Below are positions 1 through 8,938 of a stretch of DNA of 56,571 nucleotides, piece by piece; position 1 is the first letter of the stretch, and each line of letters opens with the position of its first letter. Source of the DNA: an uncultured Clostridia bacterium (GTDB lineage Bacteria > Bacillota > Clostridia > Christensenellales > Borkfalkiaceae); the NCBI GenBank assembly GCA_947629575.1, contig CANREF010000009.1, forward strand, positions 1-56,571, given 5' to 3'. The notes under the pieces were generated by a model. The model was not told the origin of the DNA and ran no database searches. It saw only the letters and a program-made list of their open reading frames with translations. The position numbers and the translations under genes are program-made.

Positions 1-59
1 TTGATCTTTCTACTCGTCTCTTCGTCCAAAAATTCTATGATTTCCGTCAATCCCTTCAT
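1..59 (-). CDS. Possible N-terminal fragment of an unknown protein running off the left edge
   Basis: An ATG at 59-57 on the minus strand opens about 19 codons (MKGLTEIIEFLDEE...) that read like a helical, acidic protein start. The frame is also open upstream to about position 118. No clear Shine-Dalgarno sequence precedes the ATG, and the product cannot be recognised from this much sequence. It would be the first gene behind the promoter at 247-275, or only a chance frame within the candidate RNA. Confidence 0.2.
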   Translation of the reverse strand, partial: MKGLTEIIEFLDEETSRKI

Positions 60-240
60 GTCACTTAAGTCCGACTTTCTCGTCCTTACGTTCCACTCCG
101 TATTAACCTTTCTTTTTCAAGAATCTTTCTTGCCTTACGTACTTGGTCTTATCACTTCCAAAATGATAAAACTTCGTTCTTGCTATGCAGTTGTCAATTT
201 GCGCTTTCAAGACGAAAGTCTCGGCTACCTTTGGGGCAGC
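1..240 (-). ncRNA. Possible structured RNA (or leader) starting at the leftward promoter and leaving the window
   Basis: The predicted start lies at about 240, and the transcript folds at once: hairpin 1 at 224-240 (GCTGCC/GGTAGC), hairpin 2 at 208-223 (CGAGAC/GTCTTG, loop TTTC), hairpin 3 at 149-169 (TTATCA/TGATAA) and hairpin 4 at 118-132 (CAAGAA/TTCTTG). The stretch is much more AT-rich than the rest of the window. Reading frames here are short. A TTG-started 35-codon frame ends near 102, and an ATG at 59-57 opens a frame (MKGLTEIIEFL...) that leaves the window. Neither has a good ribosome binding site. I do not recognise the RNA: it lacks tmRNA, RNase P, 6S and SRP landmarks. It could equally be the long 5' leader of a gene beyond the edge. 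Confidence 0.35.
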
Positions 241-246
241 TTATAC

Positions 247-275
247 ATCTTAACACACCCGCAAATATTCGTCAA
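247..275 (-). promoter_or_regulatory. Sigma-A promoter, leftward
   Basis: TTGACG (275-270), 17-bp spacer, TAAGAT (252-247) on the minus strand. Expected start is near 240, exactly at the first hairpin of the candidate RNA. Confidence 0.65.
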
Positions 276-401
276 GCGATTTTGGAAGGGAATTTTGACT
301 TTTTTGCGAAAAACCCCAAAAAATTTTTTTGCGCTTCTCCTCTTGTGGAAAGCTCCGCGCCGCACCGCTATATTTTGTGTTTTGCGGGGTAAAGACGAAA
401 A

Positions 402-453
402 AACCTCCCTTTGCGTCCCCTCCCGCCGAAGCGGGAGAGGACTTGGAGGAAAG
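402..453 (-). terminator. Rho-independent terminator behind the 1064-aa lipoprotein gene
   Basis: Read leftward, a strong hairpin (CTCCCGC, TTCG-type loop, GCGGGAG; about 418-440) sits inside an outer CCTCC/GGAGG pairing and is followed by a run of six T. It begins about 35 bp after the stop codon at 490. The remaining 276-401 bp hold only AT-rich sequence in which I see no gene. Confidence 0.6.
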
Positions 454-489
454 TTCGGGGGAAGAGTTCCCCCCTATGATGAGGAAGCG

Positions 490-3400
490 TCAGTTGATGG
501 CGACGGCGGTGATGACGCCGTCTCCGTTGAATGTGACGGTGAAGGTGAACGTGCCCTGCGCCTGGCTGCCCTCACGGTAGAGGATGTCGCCCGTGTTCCT
601 CCAGCAGTTAGAGCCCGAGGAGGAATACTTCGAGCCCGAGAACGCGATCGTATTCGTCGTGCTCTCGTAGAAGGTGGGGCTGCTGCCCTCCCCTCTTCTG
701 GTGGCGAAATTGACCTGCGCCCACACGGCGGTCGAGAACGTGCACTGGAAGGTGATCGTGAGGTTGCCGTTCTTGGGCGAGAGGGTCGCAGTCCCGCTGG
801 CAAGCGGTTTATCCTCGCCCTGCCAGAGTTCCTCTCTGCCGTAGAGGAGCACGGTGATCTCGAAGTCCTCGGTGTTTTCGGGAGCGCCGTCGCCCGTTCT
901 CTCCACGAGAAGGACGGGAAGTTCCCCGCCTGCGCCCAAGGTGACGGTAATGGTGTAAGCGCCCCTTGAAGAGACGGCGACGCCGTTATCCGTGCCCGAT
1001 CTCACACCGCTGGAATTGGCGGTATCGAGGTTCTTGTAGCTGATGACCTTGTTCCAAGCCTCGTCGAGCCCGCTGTACACGACTTTGAACTGGTCGTTAG
1101 CGATGAGGGTGACGTCTCTGATGACGAACTTCTGATAGGAGATCTGTTCAAAGCCGTAGGTCGCGGAGTTATCCGTCTCCCACTTGTCCTCGCCGTTCAG
1201 AACGCCTGCGAGGTAGAAGTTGCTCGAATAGACATACACGGTGATCTCGCACTTCACGGCGGGAGCGTCGGTGGAAGCGGCCTTGACGTGGTAGACGCCG
1301 AGCGCGCTCACCGTGACCTCGCCCGTGGCGGAGTTGACCTCGATGCCCGAGGATTCCACTGCGGTGTAGGCAACGCTGCGCACGGTGGCGTCCTCATTGA
1401 CGTAGGCATGGACCGTCCCCGCCCAGCCGTCGGCAACGTCGATCGCGACTTCTTTGGGATCGGCGATGATGTACTGCACCTTCCTCTTGGCTGCGCCTTC
1501 GGGCACGACCGCGAGGGTGTAGTAAGTCTCGTTCCCGCCGACGGAACAATAGACCCGCACGGGGGAAGCGTTGGAACTCGTAGCGCCGAGCAGGGTGACG
1601 GTACAGGTCATTCTGTCTTCGCTCGGTGTGAGCGAGAGCCAATCGGCGTAGTTGGATTCCACCCACCATTCGATCTTGCTGTGGTCGAACTGCGCGTTCG
1701 TGGGATTGACGCTGAGCGCGAGCACGGTGCTCTCCGTCTGCCCCTTGATGAGAGTGCCCGAATGCTCTCCCTCGACGTTGAGCGTTGCGCCCGTGACGTC
1801 GATCGCGTCAAGTTTGACGGTGAAGTAAGGCTTCTCCGCGGTGAGGTCGAGGGTGACGGTGTAAGTGCCCGTGAGGTTGACGAGCACGTTCTTGGAGTCG
1901 CTCGTCTGGCCCAAGTATTGGCTCGACGCGGCATCGACTTGATAGTAGTCGTTCAAGGGATTGATCGCGAGCGTCCACTCGGTGTCGATCTCGGGGAAGA
2001 TGATCTGGAACGCGTCCTCCGCCTTAAAGTGGCGGGTGAGGGTGTAGACGCCGGGCTCGGTCTCCTGCAAAAGGCGCTGCGCGTTGTTGGCGTCGTCCAT
2101 GCTCAGGCCGCTGTCCCAGCTCTGCTGCTCGCCCGCGACCGTCCCGCTGCCCGAGATATAGAAGTAGTCGGAAGCGGTGAACACGGTGCATTGCACGTTA
2201 TAGGAGGCGCTTCCGCTCTTGATCGTAGCGGTGATCGTGGCCGTTCCGAACTTCTTGCCCGTGACGACCCCCGTCGCAACGTCGTCGCCCTGTTCCACCG
2301 AGGCGACGTCCTGATTGGAGGAAGTCCACGAGACGGAAGTGATGCTCTCGCCGTCGAGAATGGCGGTGAGAGAGGCGGACGTTCCGAGGGGAACGGTGAG
2401 CGTGGTGACGTCGAGGTCGGCTACGACCGTACCCGCGGCGCGGACGGTGACCGTGCACTCTGCCATCGCTTCGGGATTGTCCGTGGAAGTGACCTTCAGC
2501 GTGGCTTCGCCTGCGCTTACGCCCTTGAGATAGGTAGTGCCGTCTTCGGCATGTCTTATGGAGACATGCTCCCCGCCCTCTGTCGCCTCTACGGTGTAGG
2601 TCTTATAGGTGGCGTTGGCGGGCAGCACGCGGACGGAGAGCGGTTTCTCGCTCCCTTGCGCGACAAGGGTGAGCGCAGATTGTACGTCTATGGAAGAAAC
2701 GGGGCGGCGCACTGTAACGGTGCAGGAAGCCACCTGTCCGCCGCTGACGGAGTTACAGGTGATCGTGGTCCTGCCCGAGTTGACGGCTTTCACAACGCCG
2801 TTCTCAACGGTTGCGATCTGATCGCTCCCGCTCTGCCAGATGAGCCGCTTATCCGTGGCATTTTCGGGGGTGAATGTGACGTGGAAGGTGTAGCTCTCCT
2901 CGAGTTCGAGGACGAGCTCCTCTTTGTCGAGCTCGATGCCCGTCACGGGAATGTCTTTATTCTCGGCTGTAACGGTGACGTCTACCGAGGCGGATTTCTT
3001 CCCTGCGGAGGCGGTGACGGTGGAAGTGCCTGCAGAGAGCGCGGTCACTTTGCCGTCCTGTTCCACCGAGATGACGTTTGTATCCGAAGAACTCCATGTA
3101 ACGGCGTCGCTCGTGGAATCGTCCGAGAAGAGGACGGACGCAAAGAAGTAGTCCACCTGCCCCACCTTCATGTTCGTATTGGAACGGGTCAGCGTCACCG
3201 AGACGACCGTCTTTTCGGCGGGCGGGGGCGGTGTGGGCGCTGTGAAGGAATAGGTGAGTATGGGAGCGGAGGACGTATCGAGGGTGAGGACGAACGTTCC
3301 CGTTTCTGTGCAGGACAGAGCGCCGTCTGTGCCCTCGGCGAGTTTGCCTTCCGAGGAGAAGAGGGCGGAGTAGCCGATCTTATCTTCCGAGCCGAGCTTG

Positions 3401-3684
3401 TTCAAGGTGTACTCGATATTTACTTCGAGCTGCACGGTGAGGGTAAAGACGTCTTCGGCGGAGGAAGAGAAGAGGAATTCGGCGGGAACGTCCTCTTTTT
3501 TGTCGTACGTCGGGAAAAATTGTGACGACGGCGACAGATACCACACAGTTTCCGTCGTCTCGGAGGGAGCGGGATCGTGTGGGGTTTGCGGGGTCTGCGG
3601 AGTTTGATCTTCGCCGCAAGCCGCGAGGCCGACGGAGAGGCAGAGCGCGCAAGCCGCAGCTGCCAAAATTTTGAAACGTTTCAT
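490..3684 (-). CDS. Large surface lipoprotein with Big2 Ig-like repeats and SusE/F-like modules
   Basis: 1064 aa. A lipoprotein signal peptide (MKRFKILAAAAC..., lipobox LAAC, Cys23) predicts export and lipid anchoring. After a short linker come about four Big2-type Ig domains (roughly 157-238, 245-325, 330-413, 418-500), recognised by repeated W.SS...V..G.V.A...G..T.T patterns. Two related modules follow, at about 503-622 and 822-930, starting YFYISG and NFYLAG; their W..D and F.I.. pattern resembles the outer-surface starch-binding modules of SusE/SusF. More Ig-like sequence lies between them, and a beta-rich C-terminal domain ends the protein. There is no catalytic motif, so a carbohydrate-binding or adhesive role is inference. 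The start is supported by GGGAGA upstream. It is the most distal of the lipoprotein genes behind the galactan operon, but a 608-bp repeat-filled gap suggests its own transcript. Confidence 0.8.
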   Translation of the reverse strand: MKRFKILAAAACALCLSVGLAACGEDQTPQTPQTPHDPAPSETTETVWYLSPSSQFFPTYDKKEDVPAEFLFSSSAEDVFTLTVQLEVNIEYTLNKLGSEDKIGYSALFSSEGKLAEGTDGALSCTETGTFVLTLDTSSAPILTYSFTAPTPPPPAEKTVVSVTLTRSNTNMKVGQVDYFFASVLFSDDSTSDAVTWSSSDTNVISVEQDGKVTALSAGTSTVTASAGKKSASVDVTVTAENKDIPVTGIELDKEELVLELEESYTFHVTFTPENATDKRLIWQSGSDQIATVENGVVKAVNSGRTTITCNSVSGGQVASCTVTVRRPVSSIDVQSALTLVAQGSEKPLSVRVLPANATYKTYTVEATEGGEHVSIRHAEDGTTYLKGVSAGEATLKVTSTDNPEAMAECTVTVRAAGTVVADLDVTTLTVPLGTSASLTAILDGESITSVSWTSSNQDVASVEQGDDVATGVVTGKKFGTATITATIKSGSASYNVQCTVFTASDYFYISGSGTVAGEQQSWDSGLSMDDANNAQRLLQETEPGVYTLTRHFKAEDAFQIIFPEIDTEWTLAINPLNDYYQVDAASSQYLGQTSDSKNVLVNLTGTYTVTLDLTAEKPYFTVKLDAIDVTGATLNVEGEHSGTLIKGQTESTVLALSVNPTNAQFDHSKIEWWVESNYADWLSLTPSEDRMTCTVTLLGATSSNASPVRVYCSVGGNETYYTLAVVPEGAAKRKVQYIIADPKEVAIDVADGWAGTVHAYVNEDATVRSVAYTAVESSGIEVNSATGEVTVSALGVYHVKAASTDAPAVKCEITVYVYSSNFYLAGVLNGEDKWETDNSATYGFEQISYQKFVIRDVTLIANDQFKVVYSGLDEAWNKVISYKNLDTANSSGVRSGTDNGVAVSSRGAYTITVTLGAGGELPVLLVERTGDGAPENTEDFEITVLLYGREELWQGEDKPLASGTATLSPKNGNLTITFQCTFSTAVWAQVNFATRRGEGSSPTFYESTTNTIAFSGSKYSSSGSNCWRNTGDILYREGSQAQGTFTFTVTFNGDGVITAVAIN

Positions 3685-4292
3685 AAATTTTTCTCCCTAT
3701 TTTGGTTTGATGATTGGGTGTCTTGCCCCCTCCTTAGGGGTGGAGCGGCGTCATTCTCCTCAACAGCCCTGCGGGCTGTGAGGGACGCCGCGACAGGAGC
3801 GCTGTAAAAGCGCGATGGGGTTTTGGCGGTCCCTGCCGCCAAAACGGGGTAGGGGGGTGGTGTCCTTGGCTGCCCCTTGAGGGGGAGCTGTCACGAACAA
3901 CGTGAGTGACTGAGGGGGTGTCTGCGCGTTTTGAATTACACCCCTTCCGTCATGCGCTTCGCGCGTGCCACCCACCCCTCAAGGGGTGGGCAAGGTGGAT
4001 CGTCCTCTTGGCTGCCCCGCGCTACGTCACCCTGAGCCTGTCGAATGGGTGACGGTGCGTCATGCTGAGGTGAGGAGCAATTACGCAGTCCGTTTGCGCT
4101 CTCCCCGAAGCATCTATTGTCCCCGCGAGATTCTTCGAGGACAGCTCTCGGTTTTCATGTCACTTGGTTACCTCAGAATGACGCGGGGTGGCGGAATGAC
4201 GCGGGGGGTGGGGCGTCCCTTGGCTGCTCCCTTCCCTACCCTCCCCCCGCAAAGCGGGGGGAGGCGAGAAGAGCTGCCCCCACGGGCAAAAA
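3685..4292. repeat. Mosaic of dispersed palindromic intergenic repeats
   Basis: Non-coding. It holds GC-rich inverted repeats also found near 6.1-6.5, 28.0-28.3, 31.2, 32.6, 49.3 and 51.9-52.3 kb. Recognisable parts are a CCTTGAGGGGGAGCTGTCAC-type unit near 3878-3930, the CCCCTTCCGTCA..CACCCACCCCTCAAGGGG unit near 3945-3992, a GTCACCCTGAGCCTGTCGAA-like unit near 4026-4053, and the MITE-like element at 4058-4183. A short palindrome near 4250 (CCCCCCGC AAA GCGGGGGG) lies just behind the next gene's stop codon and may act as its 3' hairpin. Confidence 0.75.
4058..4183 (+). repeat. MITE-like element, copy 1 (family B)
   Basis: A 126-bp unit bounded by CGTCATGCTGAGGT and ACCTCAGAATGACG, which are inverted repeats of each other with one mismatch. 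Related copies lie at 32700-32878 and 49144-49323. There is no coding capacity. Confidence 0.7.
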
Positions 4293-6077
4293 TCAGATCT
4301 CTCTTTTCCTTGCCTGTGTTGTTGTGATCATCGTGGGCAAAAGCGCCACGGGTTTCGCGCCGTCTACCGGCGTATCTTTCTTGCTCTCATCCTCCCAATG
4401 CCAATCAGTACCGTAATACTTTATAGCCTTGAAAGCAGTTGTGTCAAAAAGATCCGACTTCCATTCCGCCTGACTTCCGAGGAAGTACGCGGTGGGCTTG
4501 GGATCGCCCGAGTAGACCAAGCTATTGCCGTTCTTGATCTCGTTCAAGCTCTTCGGGATCACGATCGTCGTGAGCGCGGGATTTCCGTGGAATACACCTT
4601 GGTAAGCCGTTTCGACCCCCAGCAAGACGATCGTCTTGAGGTACTGGAAGCTCTGTACACTCCCCGTTATGATCTTGATCTCTTCGGGAACGACTAATTT
4701 TGTGAGTTTGACGTTTGCAGTTCCGGTGTCCGCCTGTAGGGATGTGACCTTCTTTTCTACGCCGTTGATCGTGAAACTGCTCGGTAAGGTCAACTCGAAT
4801 TCCTTGCTATCCGCGGGGAAATCACTGCCAAAAGAACTGAAACATGTGCTTACCCCGTACTCTTCCGCATCACCAACGTCATCTCTCCTGTGGAAGGTAA
4901 ACGTCCTGTATCGGCACGCCTCGCACTCATAGTCATAAGTGGGCCCATTGTTGTTCAACTGCTTATAGACAAATTCCTTATGTTTGCCCGTTACGGTCTT
5001 TTGGCAAACGTGGCAGGTGAAGGTGTGGTTTTCCATATCGGCAGAAATCAAAGTGCCTTCCCCTGTTTTGCCGGATTTCTTTATCATATGGTCTTCGCGG
5101 TTATACTCATGGTTGCACACAGAGCAGAGCTGATAATGTTGGGTATCGGTCGTGAAATAGTCCCCCTCATCCCCTGCTACGGGCGTGTGCTTGGGATAAT
5201 CATGTCTTCCGCACTTGCACGTCACGGTGTGGGTGGTGTTGTTTGGAGCGCTTCCCTCGCCTTCGATGTAGGTATAGGTGCAAGCCTCTTTTTCTACAAT
5301 GTCCGCGCCGCAGACGCACTGGATTTTGTGGAAACCGTCTTCGCTAAGTTTTACATATTTCGCTCTTTCATCCGTGGACTCGATGTGATCTTCCTCGGGG
5401 AAAGGCCTCTTGCACTCGACACACTTATGATAGTGACCGTTCTCGCCGATATGATATACCGTGCCCGGGATGTGCTCCTCTTCCTCCACATGTGCCTCAC
5501 AAAGCTCGCAAACGTAGAAGTGCACCTCGTCGGTGTATTGGATTTCGGCGTCTTCGCTCACCACGTGCTCTTCCTCGGGGAGTTCGGTCTCACACACGGA
5601 ACACTTTTGATAGTGCCCCGTTTCGGTGGGGACGTACACTCCGTCGGGCGTATGCGCGATCATGTCCGTCTCGGTCTGTTCCTCTAAGATCGTATCGCAG
5701 ACGGAGCACTTCTTCCCTGCCGTCTTGCCCTTTTGGGTGCAGGTCGCCTTGACCTCGGGAATGGTCTCTTCCACATGCTCTGCCTCGTCTACGCGTTCGT
5801 GGCAGACGGTGCATTCGTGATAGTGAGTTCCCGCAGTGCTATCGACATGCCATACGTTATCGGGCGTGTGGGTGTGCGCAGTGCCGCCACCACCGGGATT
5901 GTCTTCACCGCCACCGGGATTGTCTTCACCGCCGCCGGGCGTTACGACTTCACCGCCGCCACCGGGATTTGTACCCGATTCGTCCGTTTCACCGCAAGCC
6001 GTGAGCAAAAGCCCAAAGGCAAGCACAGTTACCAGACACAGCAACAAAGTTACAAGTGCCTTCATTTTGTTTCTCAT
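4293..6077 (-). CDS. Surface lipoprotein with Cys/His ribbon repeats and a short leucine-rich C-terminus
   Basis: 594 aa. The signal peptide ends in lipobox LTAC (Cys28). A Gly/Asn/Pro-rich spacer with GGGEDNPGGGEDNP repeats follows. Residues about 55-395 are a run of units of the form HTPD..W....HY..C.VC....E..H, each with a CxxC pair and flanking His. They look like small metal-binding ribbons, though metal binding is not proven. The C-terminal 170 residues carry BspA-like leucine-rich repeats (TIVIPKSLNEI) and a YYGTDWHWED end motif shared with the neighbouring lipoproteins. It is a paralogue of the next three upstream genes. A 455-bp repeat region separates it from them. Confidence 0.8.
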   Translation of the reverse strand: MRNKMKALVTLLLCLVTVLAFGLLLTACGETDESGTNPGGGGEVVTPGGGEDNPGGGEDNPGGGGTAHTHTPDNVWHVDSTAGTHYHECTVCHERVDEAEHVEETIPEVKATCTQKGKTAGKKCSVCDTILEEQTETDMIAHTPDGVYVPTETGHYQKCSVCETELPEEEHVVSEDAEIQYTDEVHFYVCELCEAHVEEEEHIPGTVYHIGENGHYHKCVECKRPFPEEDHIESTDERAKYVKLSEDGFHKIQCVCGADIVEKEACTYTYIEGEGSAPNNTTHTVTCKCGRHDYPKHTPVAGDEGDYFTTDTQHYQLCSVCNHEYNREDHMIKKSGKTGEGTLISADMENHTFTCHVCQKTVTGKHKEFVYKQLNNNGPTYDYECEACRYRTFTFHRRDDVGDAEEYGVSTCFSSFGSDFPADSKEFELTLPSSFTINGVEKKVTSLQADTGTANVKLTKLVVPEEIKIITGSVQSFQYLKTIVLLGVETAYQGVFHGNPALTTIVIPKSLNEIKNGNSLVYSGDPKPTAYFLGSQAEWKSDLFDTTAFKAIKYYGTDWHWEDESKKDTPVDGAKPVALLPTMITTTQARKREI

Positions 6078-6532
6078 CTTTTTTTACCTCCTGTATATAT
6101 TTTTTTAGATGAGCCTGAATTAGTTAGTGCCCCTGTGGGGCGTGTACCCTGCTGCCCCTTTCAGGGGAAGTGGCGAACGCAGTGAGTGACGGGTGGGGGT
6201 GATTGGAAACACCACACCCGCCCCCTGCGGGGGCACCCTCTCCTTGGAGAGGGCTTTGTTCCCCCCCACCACCCGCTACCGCGGGAGCCTCCCCCCGTAG
6301 GGGGTAGGCCTTCTGCCCCCTCCTTAGGAGGGGGGGTAGGGGGGTGGTGTCTTAGCCCGACCCCCTTGAGGGGGAGCTGGCGAGGCGTTTTGCCGAGCCT
6401 GAGGGGGTGTCTGTTCATTTGTGTTACACCCCTTCCGTCACGCGCTTCGCGCGTGCCACCCACCCCTCAAGGGGTGGGCAAGGTGGGTCGTCCTCTTGGC
6501 TGCCCCTTGAGGGGTGGGCAAGATTCCCCCAC
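6078..6532. repeat. Mosaic of dispersed palindromic repeats
   Basis: Non-coding gap between two lipoprotein genes. It repeats the GC-rich units of 3.7-4.3 kb: CCCTCCTTAGGAGGG near 6320, a CCTTGAGGGGGAGCTGGCGAGG unit near 6363, and the CCTTCCGTCACGCGCTTCGCGCGTG..CCCCTCAAGGGG unit at about 6430-6475, whose last part is repeated at 6503-6520. No promoter or gene is evident. Confidence 0.7.
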
Positions 6533-8917
6533 TTACCACTCCTTATTCGGGAGCAAGGCGACGTTGCGGGAGAGGAGCGCGGGGGCGGATTCCCAAAGGA
6601 CGGGCGTGTCCTGAGCAAGACCGTCCTGCCAATGCCACGTGTTCGGAGCGGCATTCATGCTGTAAAAGTACACGGTATAATTTGCGCACTGCGTTTGCAC
6701 AAGCTCGGGCATCGCTGCCCAATCCTCCGCGTCGCCATTGAAATAGAACGCCGCGTCGGCGGGAAGATTGTTTTTGACCACCGTCTCATTGATCGATTGC
6801 AATTTTTTACCGAAGACGATCGTCTTGAGATTTTTGAATTTTGTACCCGCAAACCCAAACCGCTCCATGCTTTCGAGCATGGGGAAGACGATCGTCTCGA
6901 GAGAGGTGTTGTAGTTGAATACAGTGTCCCCCAATTTTCCTATCCTCGAACTGACGAGCTTCGCAAAGTAGTCAACGCCGCTGTTACTTCGCGGTTCAAG
7001 CAGCTCCCGAACGAACAGGTTATTAAATTTCGCGGGGATCTTGAGCGTTTGCCCCTTTGCAAACCCGTTTAAGTACATGTTATCGACTTGAATCCAGACG
7101 GAATAGTCGTTGGTTGAATTATTCTTTGAGAAGTATAAGAGGCTGATCCCGCAGACGGAGCACTTCTGCGTGCCCGAAGAATTTTTCCCCACATCGTCCA
7201 CGAAGTCGTGCGCGCCCTCGAAGACCTTCCCGCACTTGCAGGTAAATGAGTGCGTTTCCGTCGTGTAAGTGCCCTTATAGCGCCCCTGACTCGTCGGTAT
7301 GGAGTGCTTCTCATTCGCGAAAACCCAGCCGCACTTGCACTTATCGGTGTGCGTAGTCTCGTCGGTGGGGTCGGGCTCGTATGCGTGGTAGTGACCACTC
7401 TCACGGCGTGTCCCGCACACATCGCAATTGAAGTAGTGCTCGTTCTTATCGATAGGTGCGAGTGTTCCATCGCATTCTTCACGGTCGAACTTTTCCTTGC
7501 ACACGTCGCAGTACTTCGCGTGCCACCAACTCCCGTCCGCGACCGCGGGAGACTCAGAGGAGTGCTCTGCCAAATCGTACTGCGTCTCACAAACCTGACA
7601 GACGTGGTAGTGCGTGCCCGCCGAAGCGTCGGTGTGCCATCCCCCGTCGGGCGTATGCGCGATCATCTCGGTCTCGGTCTGCTCTTGGAGAATTGCCCCG
7701 CAGACGGAACAGTCCTTGCCGTCCGTCTTTCCCTTTGCGGTGCAGGTAGCTTCCTCGCCGGGAATGGTGTGCTCCACGTGCGCCGCCTCCTGTAAATGCT
7801 GTTTGCAGACGGTGCATTCGTAATAGTGATTTGCGCTATCGGTATGCCACTCGTTATCGGGCGTACATGCCGTTTCGTTCATCTTTGCTTGGCAGGCGGT
7901 ACATTCCTTGTAATGGACTTCCGCGCCCTGAACCCAATTCTCGCCCGCGGTGTGCTCGGTTTCGTTCATCTTGGCTTGGCAGGCGGTACATTCCTGATAG
8001 TGCTTGCCGCTTTTGTCGTCGATGTACGTTGCGCCCGCGGTGTGATCTTCTTCCTGAAGCGCTGTTTCACACACGGTGCACTTTTGATAGTGACCCTTTG
8101 TGCCGACGAAATACTCTTCGCCCGGGGTGTGGGCGATCATGTCGGTGTCGGTCTGCGCCTGCAAAACGGTCTCGCAGACGGAGCACTTTTTCCCTGCCGT
8201 CTTGCCCTTGGTGGTGCAAGTTGCCTTGACTTCGGGAATGGTCTCCTCCTCGTGCGCCGTCTCGTCCATGCGGGATTCACACACGGTGCAGATGTGGTAG
8301 TGCGTGCCTTGTGTCTCGTCCACGTGCCAGGTTTCATCCGAGGTATGAGGGAGCATTTCGGTTTCGGTCTGTTCCTCCAAGATCGTATCGCAGACGGAGC
8401 ACTTTTTCCCTGCCGTCTTGCCCTTTGAGGTGCAAGTTGCCTTGACTTCGGGAATGGTCTCCTCCTCGTGCGCCGTCTCGTCCATGCGGGATCCACACAC
8501 GGTGCAAGTGTGGTAGTGCGTGCCTTGTGTCTCGTCCACGTGCCAGGTTTCATCCGAGGTATGAGGGAGCATTTCGGTCTCGGTCTGTTCCTCCAAGATC
8601 GTATCGCAGACGGAGCACTTCACGCCCGCGGTCTTGCCCTTGGTGGTGCAGGTCGCCTTGACTTCGGGAATGGGCTCGGGAGTGTGCGCCGCCTTTTCCG
8701 TTTGGCGGGTCTCGCCCGTTTCATGGCAGACGGTACACTCCTGCCGCTCCTCCCCCTCTTCGAGGCAGGTCGCCTCTTTCGTCACGACCCATTCGTACAC
8801 GTGGTCGTGCGGGGCGACGCCTTCGCTTCCCCCCTCCGTTTCACCGCAGGCGGAAAGCGCTATCCCCGACAGTGCGAGCGCGAGCGCCACCGTCAGCAAA
8901 TAAAGTGTCTTTTTCAT
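6533..8917 (-). CDS. Surface lipoprotein with about ten Cys/His ribbon repeats and a leucine-rich C-terminus
   Basis: 794 aa. Signal peptide MKKTLYLLTVAL..., lipobox LSAC (Cys24). Residues about 38-560 are a long array of CxxC/His ribbon units in which HTPD..WH.D..THYH.CTVC alternates with TCT.KGKTAGKKCSVCDTIL. Two adjacent 72-residue units are almost identical, reflecting a 216-bp DNA duplication. The C-terminal 230 residues hold a degenerate BspA-like domain and the shared end motif NTWHWQDG. The gene starts 21 bp after the stop of the upstream lipoprotein gene and has a good GGAGGAAAA site, so it is likely co-transcribed with it. Function is unknown; a repetitive cell-surface stalk or binding protein is inference. 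Confidence 0.8.
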   Translation of the reverse strand: MKKTLYLLTVALALALSGIALSACGETEGGSEGVAPHDHVYEWVVTKEATCLEEGEERQECTVCHETGETRQTEKAAHTPEPIPEVKATCTTKGKTAGVKCSVCDTILEEQTETEMLPHTSDETWHVDETQGTHYHTCTVCGSRMDETAHEEETIPEVKATCTSKGKTAGKKCSVCDTILEEQTETEMLPHTSDETWHVDETQGTHYHICTVCESRMDETAHEEETIPEVKATCTTKGKTAGKKCSVCETVLQAQTDTDMIAHTPGEEYFVGTKGHYQKCTVCETALQEEDHTAGATYIDDKSGKHYQECTACQAKMNETEHTAGENWVQGAEVHYKECTACQAKMNETACTPDNEWHTDSANHYYECTVCKQHLQEAAHVEHTIPGEEATCTAKGKTDGKDCSVCGAILQEQTETEMIAHTPDGGWHTDASAGTHYHVCQVCETQYDLAEHSSESPAVADGSWWHAKYCDVCKEKFDREECDGTLAPIDKNEHYFNCDVCGTRRESGHYHAYEPDPTDETTHTDKCKCGWVFANEKHSIPTSQGRYKGTYTTETHSFTCKCGKVFEGAHDFVDDVGKNSSGTQKCSVCGISLLYFSKNNSTNDYSVWIQVDNMYLNGFAKGQTLKIPAKFNNLFVRELLEPRSNSGVDYFAKLVSSRIGKLGDTVFNYNTSLETIVFPMLESMERFGFAGTKFKNLKTIVFGKKLQSINETVVKNNLPADAAFYFNGDAEDWAAMPELVQTQCANYTVYFYSMNAAPNTWHWQDGLAQDTPVLWESAPALLSRNVALLPNKEW
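8232..8663 (-). repeat. Two 216-bp tandem repeats inside the ribbon-repeat lipoprotein gene
   Basis: Copies at 8232-8447 and 8448-8663 differ at only a few positions. Each encodes a 72-residue double ribbon unit. A diverged third copy follows from 8664. Confidence 0.85.
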
Positions 8918-8938
8918 GATTTTCCTCCTATTGAGACA

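Noticed and set aside
100..210. GCATAGCAAG in the left-edge RNA, reminiscent of a tracrRNA anti-repeat
   Set aside because: Only about ten bases agree with a remembered Cas9 tracrRNA, there is no CRISPR array or cas gene in the window, and the following sequence does not continue the match.
1..969. A 322-codon + strand frame at the left edge
   Set aside because: It crosses an AT-rich segment, a leftward terminator and the end of the lipoprotein gene. Its composition changes abruptly and it resembles no protein.
1288..3525. A 745-codon open frame on the + strand opposite the 1064-aa lipoprotein gene
   Set aside because: It is antisense to a gene with a signal peptide and clear Ig-like domains. 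Its translation is rich in Arg/Gly/Val/His, typical of a mirror frame in GC-rich DNA, and it has no ribosome binding site.
8232..8900. Regular repeats that might suggest a CRISPR array
   Set aside because: The repeats are in frame, 216 bp long, without spacers, and encode protein ribbon units.
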